A stretch of DNA of 64,000 nucleotides from Bradyrhizobium sp. Y36 (lineage in GTDB: Bacteria; Pseudomonadota; Alphaproteobacteria; Rhizobiales; Xanthobacteraceae). The stretch is from positions 1 through 64,000 of the forward strand of contig NZ_NWTI01000033.1 in NCBI RefSeq assembly GCF_002531575.1, written 5' to 3'. Position 1 is the first letter of the stretch, and each line of letters opens with the position of its first letter. Below, one piece after another: positions 32,845 to 41,866 of this stretch. A program made the translations under genes and the position numbers. The notes under the pieces were generated by a model. That model worked only from the letters and a program-made list of their open reading frames with translations. It was not told the origin of the DNA and ran no database searches.

Positions 32845-33371
32845 TTGAAGCCACCTTTCATCCCGGCTGCATCGCTAACTCGCCGGGCCGACCCAAAAAG
32901 GGCAGCAGACCTGACAGCCTGCTCATATTGTTTCCGCGACCTCCAAGAAAGCATTCTTTTCAAGCTCTGTCGAGCAGCTCGCTTGTTCCAAGCAGATCAT
33001 ACGCAGCCGTTGGAACTCGTTGAGTGCCTCTCTATGCGCGAACGTTTGCAATTGGCTGCGCTTGCGCCGCCGGGGCGCGCTGGGGCCGAGATGCAATATT
33101 TCCTAACCCGAAAAGCGCCAAGTTCCTTGTTACAACAGGCGGATCACCCATCACCGCCCGATAAAACCTCCTTGGCCTCGTTCGAGGCCGAGATTGGGGA
33201 GGCCTGCCGCGCTCATCGAGAGAGCACCGCCGCACCCGTTTTCGGTGGTAAACTTATTCGGTCGGCCGAAATAAAGCAGCCGAGACCCTAGACTCGCGAA
33301 ATTGCACCTGCGAACAAGGTCGCTCGAGCTGTTCATGAACAGCTGAGCTTTCATGCGCTTAAAGACTTCAA
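32845..33371. other. Gap between the island and the O-antigen locus
   Basis: The 527 bases hold no gene I would defend. A long plus-strand frame (32680-33291, GTG start, no ribosome-binding site) overlaps two coding regions in another frame and has no recognisable motif. A small hairpin GGCCTCG-TT-CGAGGCC is at 33174-33189 and an 18-bp palindrome at 33327-33344. Confidence 0.5.
33327..33344. promoter_or_regulatory. 18-bp perfect palindrome upstream of the O-antigen ligase gene
   Basis: AGCTGTTCATGAACAGCT, centred 36 bases before the GTG start at 33372, preceded by GCTCGAGC (another palindrome, 33322-33329). Position and symmetry fit a repressor operator; its place at the island/O-antigen junction also allows a recombination site. 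Confidence 0.45.
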
Positions 33372-34691
33372 GTGAATGATCATTTGCGAGAGACCAAGGT
33401 CCAGATGCTGCGGCGCCGTTTTCAGAGCCCAGCAGCCTGGGTGGAGACGGCCGATCTGTTTGCCATCCTCACGACCGTATCGCTACCCTGGTCGACGTCC
33501 CTTACGGCCATCTTCAACGCCGCGTTCTTGGTTTGCATGGTGCCGTTCCTCGACGTCGGAGCGTTTCTTAGGTCGCTCACCCGCCCGATCAGTGCTGCAC
33601 CTATCGCGTTGTTCCTGCTTGCGCTGGTAGGAACTCTCTGGTCCGACGCGGCCTGGGTTCTACGTCTCCATGCCGTCAGCCCGACCGTCAAGCTGCTCGT
33701 GTTGCCCGTGCTGGTCTACCATTTCGAACGCTCGCAGCGTGGGCACTGGATATTCATCGCCTTCCTCGCGTCCTGCGCGGTCCTGTCGGTGATGTCCTGG
33801 CTGGTCGTAGTCTATCCGGGTCTATCGCTGAGACCTTATGATCCGCTTGAGCGCGGTATATTCGTCAAAAACTACATCGATCAGAGCCAGGAATTCGCCC
33901 TGTGTGCGATCGCACTCGCCTATCCCGTGATGATGCTGCTGCGCGAGAGGCGCTATTGGCTCGCCGCTCTATTGACCATGCTGGCACTGAGCTTTGTGGC
34001 CAACATGGTCTTCGTCGTCATCTCCCGCACCGCGTTGGTTACCATGCCGATCATGCTCGGCATGTTCGGCTTGCTTCATCTAAGGGGGCGCAGCATCGCT
34101 ATCATCACAGTATCGCTGCTCGCTTTAGCCGCTATCGCATGGCAAGCCTCACCGCAGCTGCGTAGGACGGCCGACACCTTTTCGCAAGACTACCAACTCT
34201 ACATGCAAAAGAGAATCCCAACGTCTATGGGCGAGCGTCTAGAGTATTGGCGCCACGCCGTTCAGTTCTTCGTGCGAGCTCCTTTGAAAGGGCATGGCAC
34301 CGGCTCCACGCAAGGCCTGTTCGAAAGGGCCTCGACAGAGCCCTCTTGGGTTCCAGGCGTTAGGGTGTTCCCGAACCCCCATAACCAGACGCTGCATGTC
34401 GCCGTGCAATGGGGTCTAGTGGGCATTGTCGTTCTATATACGATTTGGATACTACATTTGATGCTGTTTCGGGGTGATGGGCTCGCCTGCTGGATCGGTA
34501 TGCTCGTAGTGGTCCAAAACATCTTCACCTCACTATTTAACTCCCATCTCTTCGATTTTCACGAGGGTTGGATGTACGTCATTGGCGTGGGTGTTGCCGG
34601 GGGCATTGTGAACTACGCGAAACAGAAGCCGATGGCAGCTCAGTCTGAATATAGCCTCGCCGCAACTTTGGCGCAGACCGGCGATCCCTGA
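33372..34691 (+). CDS. O-antigen ligase/polymerase family membrane protein (WaaL/Wzy_C type)
   Basis: A 439-residue polytopic protein with about 11-12 membrane segments. The large periplasmic loop (about residues 270-335) contains the Wzy_C motif GERLEYWRHAVQFFVRAPLKGHGTGS and the conserved His in FPNPHNQTLHVAVQWGLVG. Members ligate undecaprenyl-linked O-antigen to lipid A-core, or polymerise repeat units. A separate Wzy-like protein exists at 49426, so the ligase role is favoured. The start is GTG 33372; no better ATG is in frame. It converges with the methyltransferase at 34706. Confidence 0.8.
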   Translation: MNDHLRETKVQMLRRRFQSPAAWVETADLFAILTTVSLPWSTSLTAIFNAAFLVCMVPFLDVGAFLRSLTRPISAAPIALFLLALVGTLWSDAAWVLRLHAVSPTVKLLVLPVLVYHFERSQRGHWIFIAFLASCAVLSVMSWLVVVYPGLSLRPYDPLERGIFVKNYIDQSQEFALCAIALAYPVMMLLRERRYWLAALLTMLALSFVANMVFVVISRTALVTMPIMLGMFGLLHLRGRSIAIITVSLLALAAIAWQASPQLRRTADTFSQDYQLYMQKRIPTSMGERLEYWRHAVQFFVRAPLKGHGTGSTQGLFERASTEPSWVPGVRVFPNPHNQTLHVAVQWGLVGIVVLYTIWILHLMLFRGDGLACWIGMLVVVQNIFTSLFNSHLFDFHEGWMYVIGVGVAGGIVNYAKQKPMAAQSEYSLAATLAQTGDP

Positions 34692-34705
34692 GAGGGGCTT
34701 GTCGT

Positions 34706-35452
34706 CTACACTTTCTCTAATACAGCAAGGATGCGAAATCCGGCGTTCCTTCGCACAAACTTAGGAATCATCGCCTCAACCCTCAGCAGCGAATCCAATA
34801 ATCTCGGCGGGATCAGGCACCACTCTTTGAGTCCTCCGCTGAGGGGATACGCAAGCAAACTTAGCCAATCCACCTCAACGACCCGAAATTGTTCGATCTC
34901 CCCTTCGAGCCGCTTTCGTCTCTGATCTGTTGCGAACAAAAGCGTGGGAATAGCCTGATTGGCGTCGAAGGGATCTCTGAGGGGGTCGTGGTTCACAGCA
35001 GTGAACGGATCGATCTTCAGATCAACCGGCTCTTCGTGAATGTATTGATAAAATGGGTAAGCCACCATAGTCATCGCGGGTTCAATCATTGCTAACCGGC
35101 CGCCAGACCGAAGAACTCGACCTGCTTCCCGCAAGAATTCAATTGGACGCTCCAGATGATGAAGTACATCGATCATTACCACACCTGAAAAGCAATCGTT
35201 AGCAAAGGGAAGCGAATGCGCATCCCCCACGACGTCTATGCCAGGAAATGCTAGGATGTCGGTTGAAACGACGTCGCTCCTAATCTCTTTTATGTGTGCC
35301 GTACCACTTCCAACTTCTAGCAGCCTTCCTTGCGGACAGTACTTGAGCAATCGGCTGTGATAATCGCGATATATTCGACGGATAGTCTCTTTGCGGGCCC
35401 AGACGTCTCTATGGGCGACCTGTCGCTGATCAAGTCCTTCTCGAAGTGCCAT
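34706..35452 (-). CDS. Class I SAM-dependent methyltransferase
   Basis: A 248-residue methyltransferase with motif I LLEVGSGTAHIKEI (about residues 44-57), an acidic motif II region STDILAF and post-motif VVMIDVLHHL (about 90-99). Cytoplasmic, soluble. In this locus it probably methylates a sugar nucleotide or a glycan end. It is noticeably richer in A+T than the backbone, as is the next gene, which suggests separate acquisition. Last gene of the minus-strand set 39418-34706. Confidence 0.8.
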   Translation of the reverse strand: MALREGLDQRQVAHRDVWARKETIRRIYRDYHSRLLKYCPQGRLLEVGSGTAHIKEIRSDVVSTDILAFPGIDVVGDAHSLPFANDCFSGVVMIDVLHHLERPIEFLREAGRVLRSGGRLAMIEPAMTMVAYPFYQYIHEEPVDLKIDPFTAVNHDPLRDPFDANQAIPTLLFATDQRRKRLEGEIEQFRVVEVDWLSLLAYPLSGGLKEWCLIPPRLLDSLLRVEAMIPKFVRRNAGFRILAVLEKV

Positions 35453-35459
35453 GTCAAAC

Positions 35460-36929
35460 TCAGATAGCCTTCAGTTTCCGATAAGCGAACCATACCATTT
35501 TGAACAACAACCAGCCGTCTCTAAAGCGCGAGATCTGAGTCTCACCAAAGGTGCGCGCCCTATACTTGATTGGCACCTCGATGATCTTCAGATTATGCTT
35601 CGCCGCACCAAAGATAAGATCGAAATCGCCGAACGGGTCGAACTCTCCAAAATAAGCTCTATTTCGGGCCAGCTCTTCATAATCGCTGCGCAGCAATGCC
35701 TTTGTACCACACAGGGTGTCGGTTAGACGGGTGTTGACAAGGAACGTGAACAACCACGCGAACAGGCGATTTGCCATCAGGTTCAGAGGACGCATTGCTT
35801 CGTCTTCCATCGGATAAACGAGGCGCGTCCCGTTGACGAACTCGGCCTTCCCGCTCTCGATGGCGAAGTGATATTTTGGAAGATCCTCAGGCGGCATGGT
35901 CAGGTCGGCGTCCAGAATCATGAGGACATCGCAACTGGCGGCCGCAAATCCCTTTCGTACCGCGTCGCCTTTACCCTTCCCGTCCTGCTTGAGAACCTTG
36001 ATGTCCCACTGATCCTTGTAGGCATCCTTCACTCTCAGGCACTCTTCATAGGTGCCATCCGTCGAGTTGCCCTCAACGAAAATCAGTTCCTGACGGAGGC
36101 CGAATTTCGGTATTCTGCGAACGGCGTTCTCGACATTCCCCCTCTCGTTACGGCAAGGGATCAGGACACTTGCCGATAGGGATTGATCCGAATTCCGCTT
36201 GATCGGCCGCCCAACGACGTAAGTCCGAAGGCAGAGGGCGCGAATCCCGGGAAGCGGTGCGACAAACCGATTAACAAATGTACCGACCCCAAGCAGACTG
36301 CGCGGCAGCAATTGTTTCCGCTCGAGCTTCAGGACCTCGAAATCTGCAAGATCCATCATGTTGATGAAGTCGGCGCCGGAGAGATAATTGATGTCCGGCT
36401 GACGGCTCTTGAGCCGCACGAGCTCGCCGAGCTTCAGAATCGGCTCCCACAGCGGCGAGTAATAGGCAATCACGAGACGTGTGGACAGCGAGCATACCCG
36501 ATGCAGCGCGCGCAACGTACCGTCGATATCCTCCAGCATCCCGATCGTATCCGCGATCAGTATGTAGTCGAACGTACCTTCGAGCTTCTCAAAGGCGCCG
36601 GGCTGCTCGACGTCCTCGCAAACAAACGTGAGATGTGGATGACGCTCTCTCGCTTTGGCGATCATGGTCGGACTGAAATCGATCCCGACGCCATGAGACG
36701 GCTCCAGCGCACTCAGAAGATCGCCCCGGCCGCACCCGACTTCGAGAACCCTCTGGCCCGACGGAATCAGGAACCGCACGAAGCTACGGTCGCTTTCGTA
36801 GTAAGCTGAATTCAGCTTCCGCCAGTCCTCCTGAGCATCAGCCGTGCTTTCGACGTGCTGAAGCAGCTCCCGTTTCCGGTTCGAAAGCAACTCATCCTGA
36901 GTGGAGCTTTTGTCCGATTGCGGCATCAT
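35460..36929 (-). CDS. Bifunctional methyltransferase / family 2 glycosyltransferase
   Basis: A 489-residue fusion. Residues about 45-200 are a class I methyltransferase (RVLEVGCGRGDLLSALE; TFDYILIADTIGML). Residues about 250-489 are a GT2 domain of the dolichol-phosphate-mannose-synthase type (SVLIPCRNERGNVENAV; ILDADLTMPPEDL with the DxD-type metal site; CGTKALLRSDY). It likely adds a sugar to a polyprenyl phosphate or nascent glycan and modifies it. Two adjacent ATGs (36929, 36926). It is 7 bases from the preceding methyltransferase gene. Confidence 0.82.
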   Translation of the reverse strand: MMPQSDKSSTQDELLSNRKRELLQHVESTADAQEDWRKLNSAYYESDRSFVRFLIPSGQRVLEVGCGRGDLLSALEPSHGVGIDFSPTMIAKARERHPHLTFVCEDVEQPGAFEKLEGTFDYILIADTIGMLEDIDGTLRALHRVCSLSTRLVIAYYSPLWEPILKLGELVRLKSRQPDINYLSGADFINMMDLADFEVLKLERKQLLPRSLLGVGTFVNRFVAPLPGIRALCLRTYVVGRPIKRNSDQSLSASVLIPCRNERGNVENAVRRIPKFGLRQELIFVEGNSTDGTYEECLRVKDAYKDQWDIKVLKQDGKGKGDAVRKGFAAASCDVLMILDADLTMPPEDLPKYHFAIESGKAEFVNGTRLVYPMEDEAMRPLNLMANRLFAWLFTFLVNTRLTDTLCGTKALLRSDYEELARNRAYFGEFDPFGDFDLIFGAAKHNLKIIEVPIKYRARTFGETQISRFRDGWLLFKMVWFAYRKLKAI

Positions 36930-36953
36930 GATCCGGTACTTGTCAATGTTCGG

Positions 36954-37796
36954 TTAGGTCGGTCGTGCAACAACATTGATGCTTCCATTCGTCGGGATCA
37001 GCCGACTTAATCCTTGCGCCGTGGATGGAAGCGCCTCGAAAGATCGCTCGTCTTGAAATGAGTATCCGTTCGGAACGAAGAACGACACCAGCTCGCCCAA
37101 CGAAGAGCCCCGTTCGGTCAAGACGTGCGGGGCAAGCTCCATGACAAAGACCGGTCGTGGCCCCCTCAAGGTCTCGCGCGCGCCACGAAGCACGTCGCAC
37201 TCGAACCCATCAACGTCGAGCTTTATGAGACTTACGACGCGATCCCCCATCTCGCTGTACAAGCCATCCACGCTCACGGCATTTGCGTGCGATGCGGTCA
37301 TTTTGCGCCCCAGATGCCTCGCGTGCAGTCGGTCATCAGATTCGAGGGGCCAACTCGAATAGATCTCCTCCGGAACGCTGCCTCCCGTGTCACAGGTCAC
37401 GAACGACTGCGACGCCTTGATTCTGGGCGCGAGCGTCGGATTGAGCTCGATATTCCGGCGCAACTTGCCATACGCGAAGTCGGTCGGCTCGAACGCCAGA
37501 ACACGTCCTTCGGGACCGACGAGCTTTGCGAGATGGAGAGTGTGCGCCCCAATGTTCGCGCCAATGTCCAGAACCACACTCGAAGGAACCACGAGCCGGT
37601 CCAGCGCCCGACGTGTATTTCGTTCGAAATAATCGTTGAGGTAGATCGCCAAGTCAATTCCCTCGGACAAATCCAGCTCGTAGACGATGCCGTTGCGCGA
37701 GACGACGACAGTATCTTTCAGTCCCAACGCCGACCGCATCGATCGCACGAGCCTGTAAATGTTGCGAGCGATCGCAATTTTCTGCGCTGTATTCAT
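36954..37796 (-). CDS. FkbM-family methyltransferase
   Basis: A 280-residue O-methyltransferase with the FkbM core SSVVLDIGANIGAHTLHLA (about residues 73-91), the LAFEPTDFAYGKLRRNI segment and SLIKLDVDGFECDVLRG. ATG 37796 is preferred because upstream in-frame sequence is antisense to the membrane glycosyltransferase and lacks family similarity; this start overlaps that gene by 4 bases. Members methylate sugars in surface polysaccharides. Confidence 0.85.
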   Translation of the reverse strand: MNTAQKIAIARNIYRLVRSMRSALGLKDTVVVSRNGIVYELDLSEGIDLAIYLNDYFERNTRRALDRLVVPSSVVLDIGANIGAHTLHLAKLVGPEGRVLAFEPTDFAYGKLRRNIELNPTLAPRIKASQSFVTCDTGGSVPEEIYSSWPLESDDRLHARHLGRKMTASHANAVSVDGLYSEMGDRVVSLIKLDVDGFECDVLRGARETLRGPRPVFVMELAPHVLTERGSSLGELVSFFVPNGYSFQDERSFEALPSTAQGLSRLIPTNGSINVVARPT

Positions 37797-39418
37797 TGCC
37801 CCCGCACCTGTGCCACGCTTTTGGGTAGGTCCACCTCCTCGCAAGTGCGGCGGATCAACAATATGTTGAGCCCGCCGACCTTGCATAGATCCGTCGCGCG
37901 ACCGCTGAACACGGCGGAATCCCGATTTAAGGGATAGCTGCTGATGACTGCCGCGCACCCGTCAGGTCCTACGAATTCGTTGAAATCAACCATCGCCCCT
38001 GGTTTGAAGACCTTCTGTTCGAAGTATTCGTAGTTTGGGAACATTCCGCCAAATGCTTCCTTGAGCGCGACATTGAAAAAGGCAACCTGGTCGTCCAACC
38101 GGGCTCCGTACAGAAACCCGAAGGCGATTGGGTAGTTATACATCCCGACGCTGTAAGACGGCGCGAGAAAGCAAGCCCCCTGCATTTTTGCGAGCCCCGA
38201 AACCACCCGCCTTTCGTCAGCGTTCTGCGACAGCGCTCCCTTATACCACCCCCAGGCCTGCTTCGTGGGACCGGCGACACAGCCCAGGATGAGAACGGCC
38301 GCGCAGAGCCGCCGGGCGACGAATCCAAACTTCGACGAGACGGGAATAAGCGTGAAGGCCAGAGCCACCATGAAGGGCACCATGGCCAACCCGGGGACGA
38401 GGTAGTACGCGGTATATTGTTTCGCGATCATTGCGATCGAACCGCACAGAACGACGGTCACGGCGAGCAAGACTCGGAAGGCGCCCTGATCCGACCGGCG
38501 GAAGACGAGCGCGACGGCAAATGAGATGAATGCCGCCGATATCTGTATGCCATAGTCCCTGGCAAGATTCATAAAAGCGACAGCGGCCACTTCGAAATCC
38601 AGGAAGCCGGGAAGACCGGAGCCGTATGGCCCTCTGTGCTGCATGATGCCCCTGATATAGGTACCGAAGACCCCGAGTTCGGAGTGGAGCGGCACCAGCA
38701 GCAGCGTTAGACTCAGGAACACACAGATCCAATAGGTCGTCAGCGGCCGGGCACGGAACCCTACCGTTATCGGATAGAGCAGGAGAAATGGTGCGAACAG
38801 GATCTTCGTCGACAAGCCGATGCCCACGAGCACGCCGGCGGCAACATCAAAACGGCGGTGAGTGAATCCGCCGCGAACCGCCGAATAAGTCACCGCAACG
38901 AGCATGATGGCGACCGCGATCAGAAGCGACTCCGGCATGATGCGGCCGCCATATGTCAGGGCGGCGGCCGTTGCAAAAAGTCCGAGCTGAAGCGCAATCC
39001 CGTAAACGCGATCCCTGGTCCCTCGCGCGACGATCAATCCTGCACCGATCGTGGCGGCAGCGACCGCAAGAACCAACGACAGCCGGATGGTTTGGGAGAG
39101 TTCCTCGAAATGCAGGAGCGCTTGGGCGCCTAGCGTCCCCGGATAGAGAGTGGCTTTGGCGACAGCAAGAACAGCCGCGCCGAAATATATGATCCCAATT
39201 CCGGGGTGCAGCACAAAATGGAGGCTGTTGCCCGCCAGCAGATTGACGCAAGCGATATAGTATGCGGCGTCCGGATCCACGAACTCGCCGAAAGAGCCTT
39301 TCAGCGAGACCGTTTTGACGCTTTCGAAAATGACGTAAATCGCCGGAACGACGAACAGCGGCCAAATGGCTCCAGGACGATTCAAGACCTTCTGCACGAA
39401 AACCCGCTCTTGCCGCAA
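37793..39418 (-). CDS. Membrane glycosyltransferase-like protein (GT-C / ArnT-PMT type)
   Basis: A 541-residue protein with about 11 membrane segments. An acidic pair in the first periplasmic loop (EFVDPDAAYYIACVNLLAG, Asp48/Asp50) matches the catalytic aspartates of GT-C enzymes that use polyprenyl-phosphate sugars. A soluble C-terminal region of about 130 residues lies outside the membrane. It probably transfers a sugar to the glycan on the periplasmic side. First gene of the minus-strand set; promoter at 39472-39501. Confidence 0.65.
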   Translation of the reverse strand: MRQERVFVQKVLNRPGAIWPLFVVPAIYVIFESVKTVSLKGSFGEFVDPDAAYYIACVNLLAGNSLHFVLHPGIGIIYFGAAVLAVAKATLYPGTLGAQALLHFEELSQTIRLSLVLAVAAATIGAGLIVARGTRDRVYGIALQLGLFATAAALTYGGRIMPESLLIAVAIMLVAVTYSAVRGGFTHRRFDVAAGVLVGIGLSTKILFAPFLLLYPITVGFRARPLTTYWICVFLSLTLLLVPLHSELGVFGTYIRGIMQHRGPYGSGLPGFLDFEVAAVAFMNLARDYGIQISAAFISFAVALVFRRSDQGAFRVLLAVTVVLCGSIAMIAKQYTAYYLVPGLAMVPFMVALAFTLIPVSSKFGFVARRLCAAVLILGCVAGPTKQAWGWYKGALSQNADERRVVSGLAKMQGACFLAPSYSVGMYNYPIAFGFLYGARLDDQVAFFNVALKEAFGGMFPNYEYFEQKVFKPGAMVDFNEFVGPDGCAAVISSYPLNRDSAVFSGRATDLCKVGGLNILLIRRTCEEVDLPKSVAQVRGQ

Positions 39419-39804
39419 TCGACAGCCTGCCCGATATTACTGCCAGTTCCGAGGCGGCACAATTTTAAGTTATCTATCGGGCACAGGGTTGCGGTTGTCA
39501 AACCCGAGGCCTCGAAACCGAAATCCTGGCGCATCGGCGATACTCGCCTCGTACCGACAACCGGCATGCTCCCGCGGGGCAGGCGCAAAACCGCATCCGG
39601 CACCGGCCAGCTCCCCGGGACTGTCAGGCAGGCAAAAAGCAGAAGCCCTCCGGCGTCGGGGAACCGGCGCCCGACGTAATCGTCGCCGCCTTCCTCCTGA
39701 TCGTGACGCCGCCGCTCCGCTTCAGTGGATTTTTTCGAGCCGCTGGGCTATCCAGTCCTGAGTTTCACAACTGCCCTCGGCGATTCAAACGAGTTCGGAG
39801 CCAG
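39419..39804. other. Divergent intergenic region upstream of gmd
   Basis: The 386 bases hold the promoter of the minus-strand glycosyltransferase set (39472-39501) and otherwise no gene. The reading frame of gmd stays open to 39703, but the extension lacks similarity to the family. Confidence 0.5.
39472..39501 (-). promoter_or_regulatory. Putative promoter for the minus-strand glycosyltransferase genes
   Basis: Minus strand TTGACA (39496-39501), 18-base spacer, ATAGAT (39472-39477), about 50 bases upstream of the ATG at 39418. Confidence 0.4.
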
Positions 39805-40896
39805 ATGAATACCGTCACTAATGATCGTGGAAGACGCGTTGCGCTCATCACGGGCGTAACCGGCCAGGACGGCGCCTATCTTGCCGAGTACCTGCTGTCG
39901 CTCGGCTATGTCGTGCACGGCATCAAGCGCCGCTCGTCCTCGTTCAACACCGCGCGCGTAGATCATCTCTATCAGGACCCGCATGACGGCGCCGTGCCGT
40001 TCCTGATGCACTACGGCGACATGACGGACTCGACCAATCTGATCCGCCTGGTCCAGCAGATCCGACCGACCGAGATCTACAACCTCGCCGCCCAGAGCCA
40101 CGTCGCCGTCAGTTTCGAGAGCCCCGAATACACCGCCAATGCCGACGCGATCGGCGTGTTGCGTTTGCTGGAGGCGATTCGCATCCTCGGCATGGAGAAA
40201 GAGACGCGGTTCTATCAGGCCTCGACCTCCGAGCTTTACGGTCTCGTCCAGGAGATCCCGCAAAAGGAGACCACGCCGTTCTATCCCCGCTCGCCCTATG
40301 GCGTGGCGAAGCTCTATGGTTACTGGATCACGGTGAATTATCGCGAGGCCTACGGCATGTTCGCGAGCAACGGCATCCTGTTCAATCACGAGAGCCCGAT
40401 CCGCGGCGAGACATTCGTCACCCGAAAGATCACGCGCGGCGTGGCTCGCATCGAGGTCGGCCTCGAACAGACACTCTATCTCGGCAATCTGTCGGCCAAG
40501 CGCGACTGGGGTCATGCTCGCGACTATATCGAGGGCATGCACAAGATTCTCCAGGCGGAGAAGCCCGACGATTTCGTGCTCGCCACCGGGGAGACGCGTT
40601 CCGTGCGGGAGATGGTTGAGCTGGCATTCTCGCAGGTCGGACGCCGCGTCGAATGGCGCGGCTCCGGGATCGACGAGACCGGCGTCGATACCAAGAGCGG
40701 CAAGACCGTGGTGCGCGTGGATCCCACCTATTTCCGCCCAACCGAGGTCGACCTGCTCGTCGGCGATGCCAGCAAAGCACGCGCGGCGCTCGGCTGGACA
40801 CCGAAGCGGACGTTTGCGCAGCTCGTCGAGGAGATGGTGGCGAGCGATCTGGCGGAGGCAAAACGGGACGTAGCTGGTGGCAAGCGCACCGTTTGA
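39805..40896 (+). CDS. gmd: GDP-mannose 4,6-dehydratase
   Basis: A 363-residue SDR enzyme converting GDP-mannose to GDP-4-keto-6-deoxy-mannose. The NADP site is ALITGVTGQDGAYLAEYLL; SSSFNTARVDHLY and the catalytic SxnYxxxK element (Thr/Ser, Glu, then YGVAKLYG) are intact. Length matches Gmd. ATG 39805 is used since upstream sequence is not conserved. Its end overlaps fcl by 20 bases, so the two steps to GDP-fucose are coupled. Confidence 0.95.
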   Translation: MNTVTNDRGRRVALITGVTGQDGAYLAEYLLSLGYVVHGIKRRSSSFNTARVDHLYQDPHDGAVPFLMHYGDMTDSTNLIRLVQQIRPTEIYNLAAQSHVAVSFESPEYTANADAIGVLRLLEAIRILGMEKETRFYQASTSELYGLVQEIPQKETTPFYPRSPYGVAKLYGYWITVNYREAYGMFASNGILFNHESPIRGETFVTRKITRGVARIEVGLEQTLYLGNLSAKRDWGHARDYIEGMHKILQAEKPDDFVLATGETRSVREMVELAFSQVGRRVEWRGSGIDETGVDTKSGKTVVRVDPTYFRPTEVDLLVGDASKARAALGWTPKRTFAQLVEEMVASDLAEAKRDVAGGKRTV

Positions 40897-41845
40897 ACTG
40901 GCAGGCGAGACCGTCTACGTCGCGGGCCATCGCGGCATGGTCGGCAGCGCGCTGGTGCGCCGGCTGGCGCGGGAAGACGTGAAGCTCCTCACGGTCGATC
41001 GCCGTGAGGTCGACCTCCGCAACCAGGCTGCCGTGTTCGGCTGGTTCGCACAGATGCGGCCTCAAGTCGTGTTTCTCGCCGCCGCCAAGGTCGGCGGTAT
41101 CGTTGCCAACGATACGCTGCGCGCCGAGTTCATCTACGACAACATCGCGATCGCGGCCAATTTGATACAGGCGGCGCATCTGAACGGCGTGAAGAAGCTG
41201 ATGTTTCTGGGCTCGTCCTGCATCTATCCGAAGCTCGCCGAACAGCCCTTGCGCGAGGATTCGATGCTCACCGGCCCCCTGGAGCCGACAAACGAGCCCT
41301 ACGCGATCGCCAAAATCGCCGGCATCAAGATGGCGGAGGCCTATCGCTCCCAGTATGGATGCGACTTCATCAGCGTGATGCCGACCAATCTCTACGGCCC
41401 AGGGGACAACTATCATCCCGAATTCAGCCATGTCGTCGCCGCCCTGATCCGCCGCTTCCATGAGGCGAAGGTCGCAGGCGCCGGGAGCGTCACCGTCTGG
41501 GGCACCGGCACGCCGCGCCGGGAGTTCCTCTACGTCGACGACATGGCCGACGCCTGCGTGCACCTGATGAAGACCTATTCGAGCGCGGAGCTGGTCAACG
41601 TCGGCACCGGCGAAGACATCACCATCGGCGACTTCGCGCGCGTCGTTGCCGGCGTGGTCGACTATCGCGGCGAGATCAACTTCGACACCTCGCGGCCCGA
41701 TGGGACGCCGCGCAAGCTGCTGGACGTGAGCCGCCTCGCGAACCTCGGCTGGCGCGCGCAGACATCGCTGGAAGATGGAATTCGCCGCGCCTATACGGCA
41801 TATTTGGCGGAGCAACGAGCCGACGCGCCGTTGGCGCCCCGATAA
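40877..41845 (+). CDS. fcl: GDP-L-fucose synthase
   Basis: A 322-residue epimerase/reductase. The NADPH motif is VAGHRGMVGSALVRRL (about residues 15-30), and the active-site SSCIYPKLAEQP and YAIAKIAG (Tyr-x3-Lys) elements are present, as is LYGPGDNYHPEFSHVV. It makes GDP-L-fucose from the Gmd product. The start is GTG 40877 within the end of gmd. Fucose may go into the O-antigen; in Bradyrhizobium the same donor can also fucosylate Nod factors, but no nod genes are seen here. Confidence 0.93.
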   Translation: MASAPFELAGETVYVAGHRGMVGSALVRRLAREDVKLLTVDRREVDLRNQAAVFGWFAQMRPQVVFLAAAKVGGIVANDTLRAEFIYDNIAIAANLIQAAHLNGVKKLMFLGSSCIYPKLAEQPLREDSMLTGPLEPTNEPYAIAKIAGIKMAEAYRSQYGCDFISVMPTNLYGPGDNYHPEFSHVVAALIRRFHEAKVAGAGSVTVWGTGTPRREFLYVDDMADACVHLMKTYSSAELVNVGTGEDITIGDFARVVAGVVDYRGEINFDTSRPDGTPRKLLDVSRLANLGWRAQTSLEDGIRRAYTAYLAEQRADAPLAPR

Positions 41846-41866
41846 AGGGCGAAGATCGATCCACTC

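Noticed and set aside
32680..33291. A 203-codon plus-strand frame after the gene at 32108
   Set aside because: Begins inside another gene, without a ribosome-binding site; no recognisable domain, and it is crossed by the better supported 43-residue gene on the other strand.
39805..41845. gmd-fcl as symbiotic Nod-factor fucosylation genes
   Set aside because: No nod box or nod/nol/noe genes in the window; they lie in an O-antigen locus.
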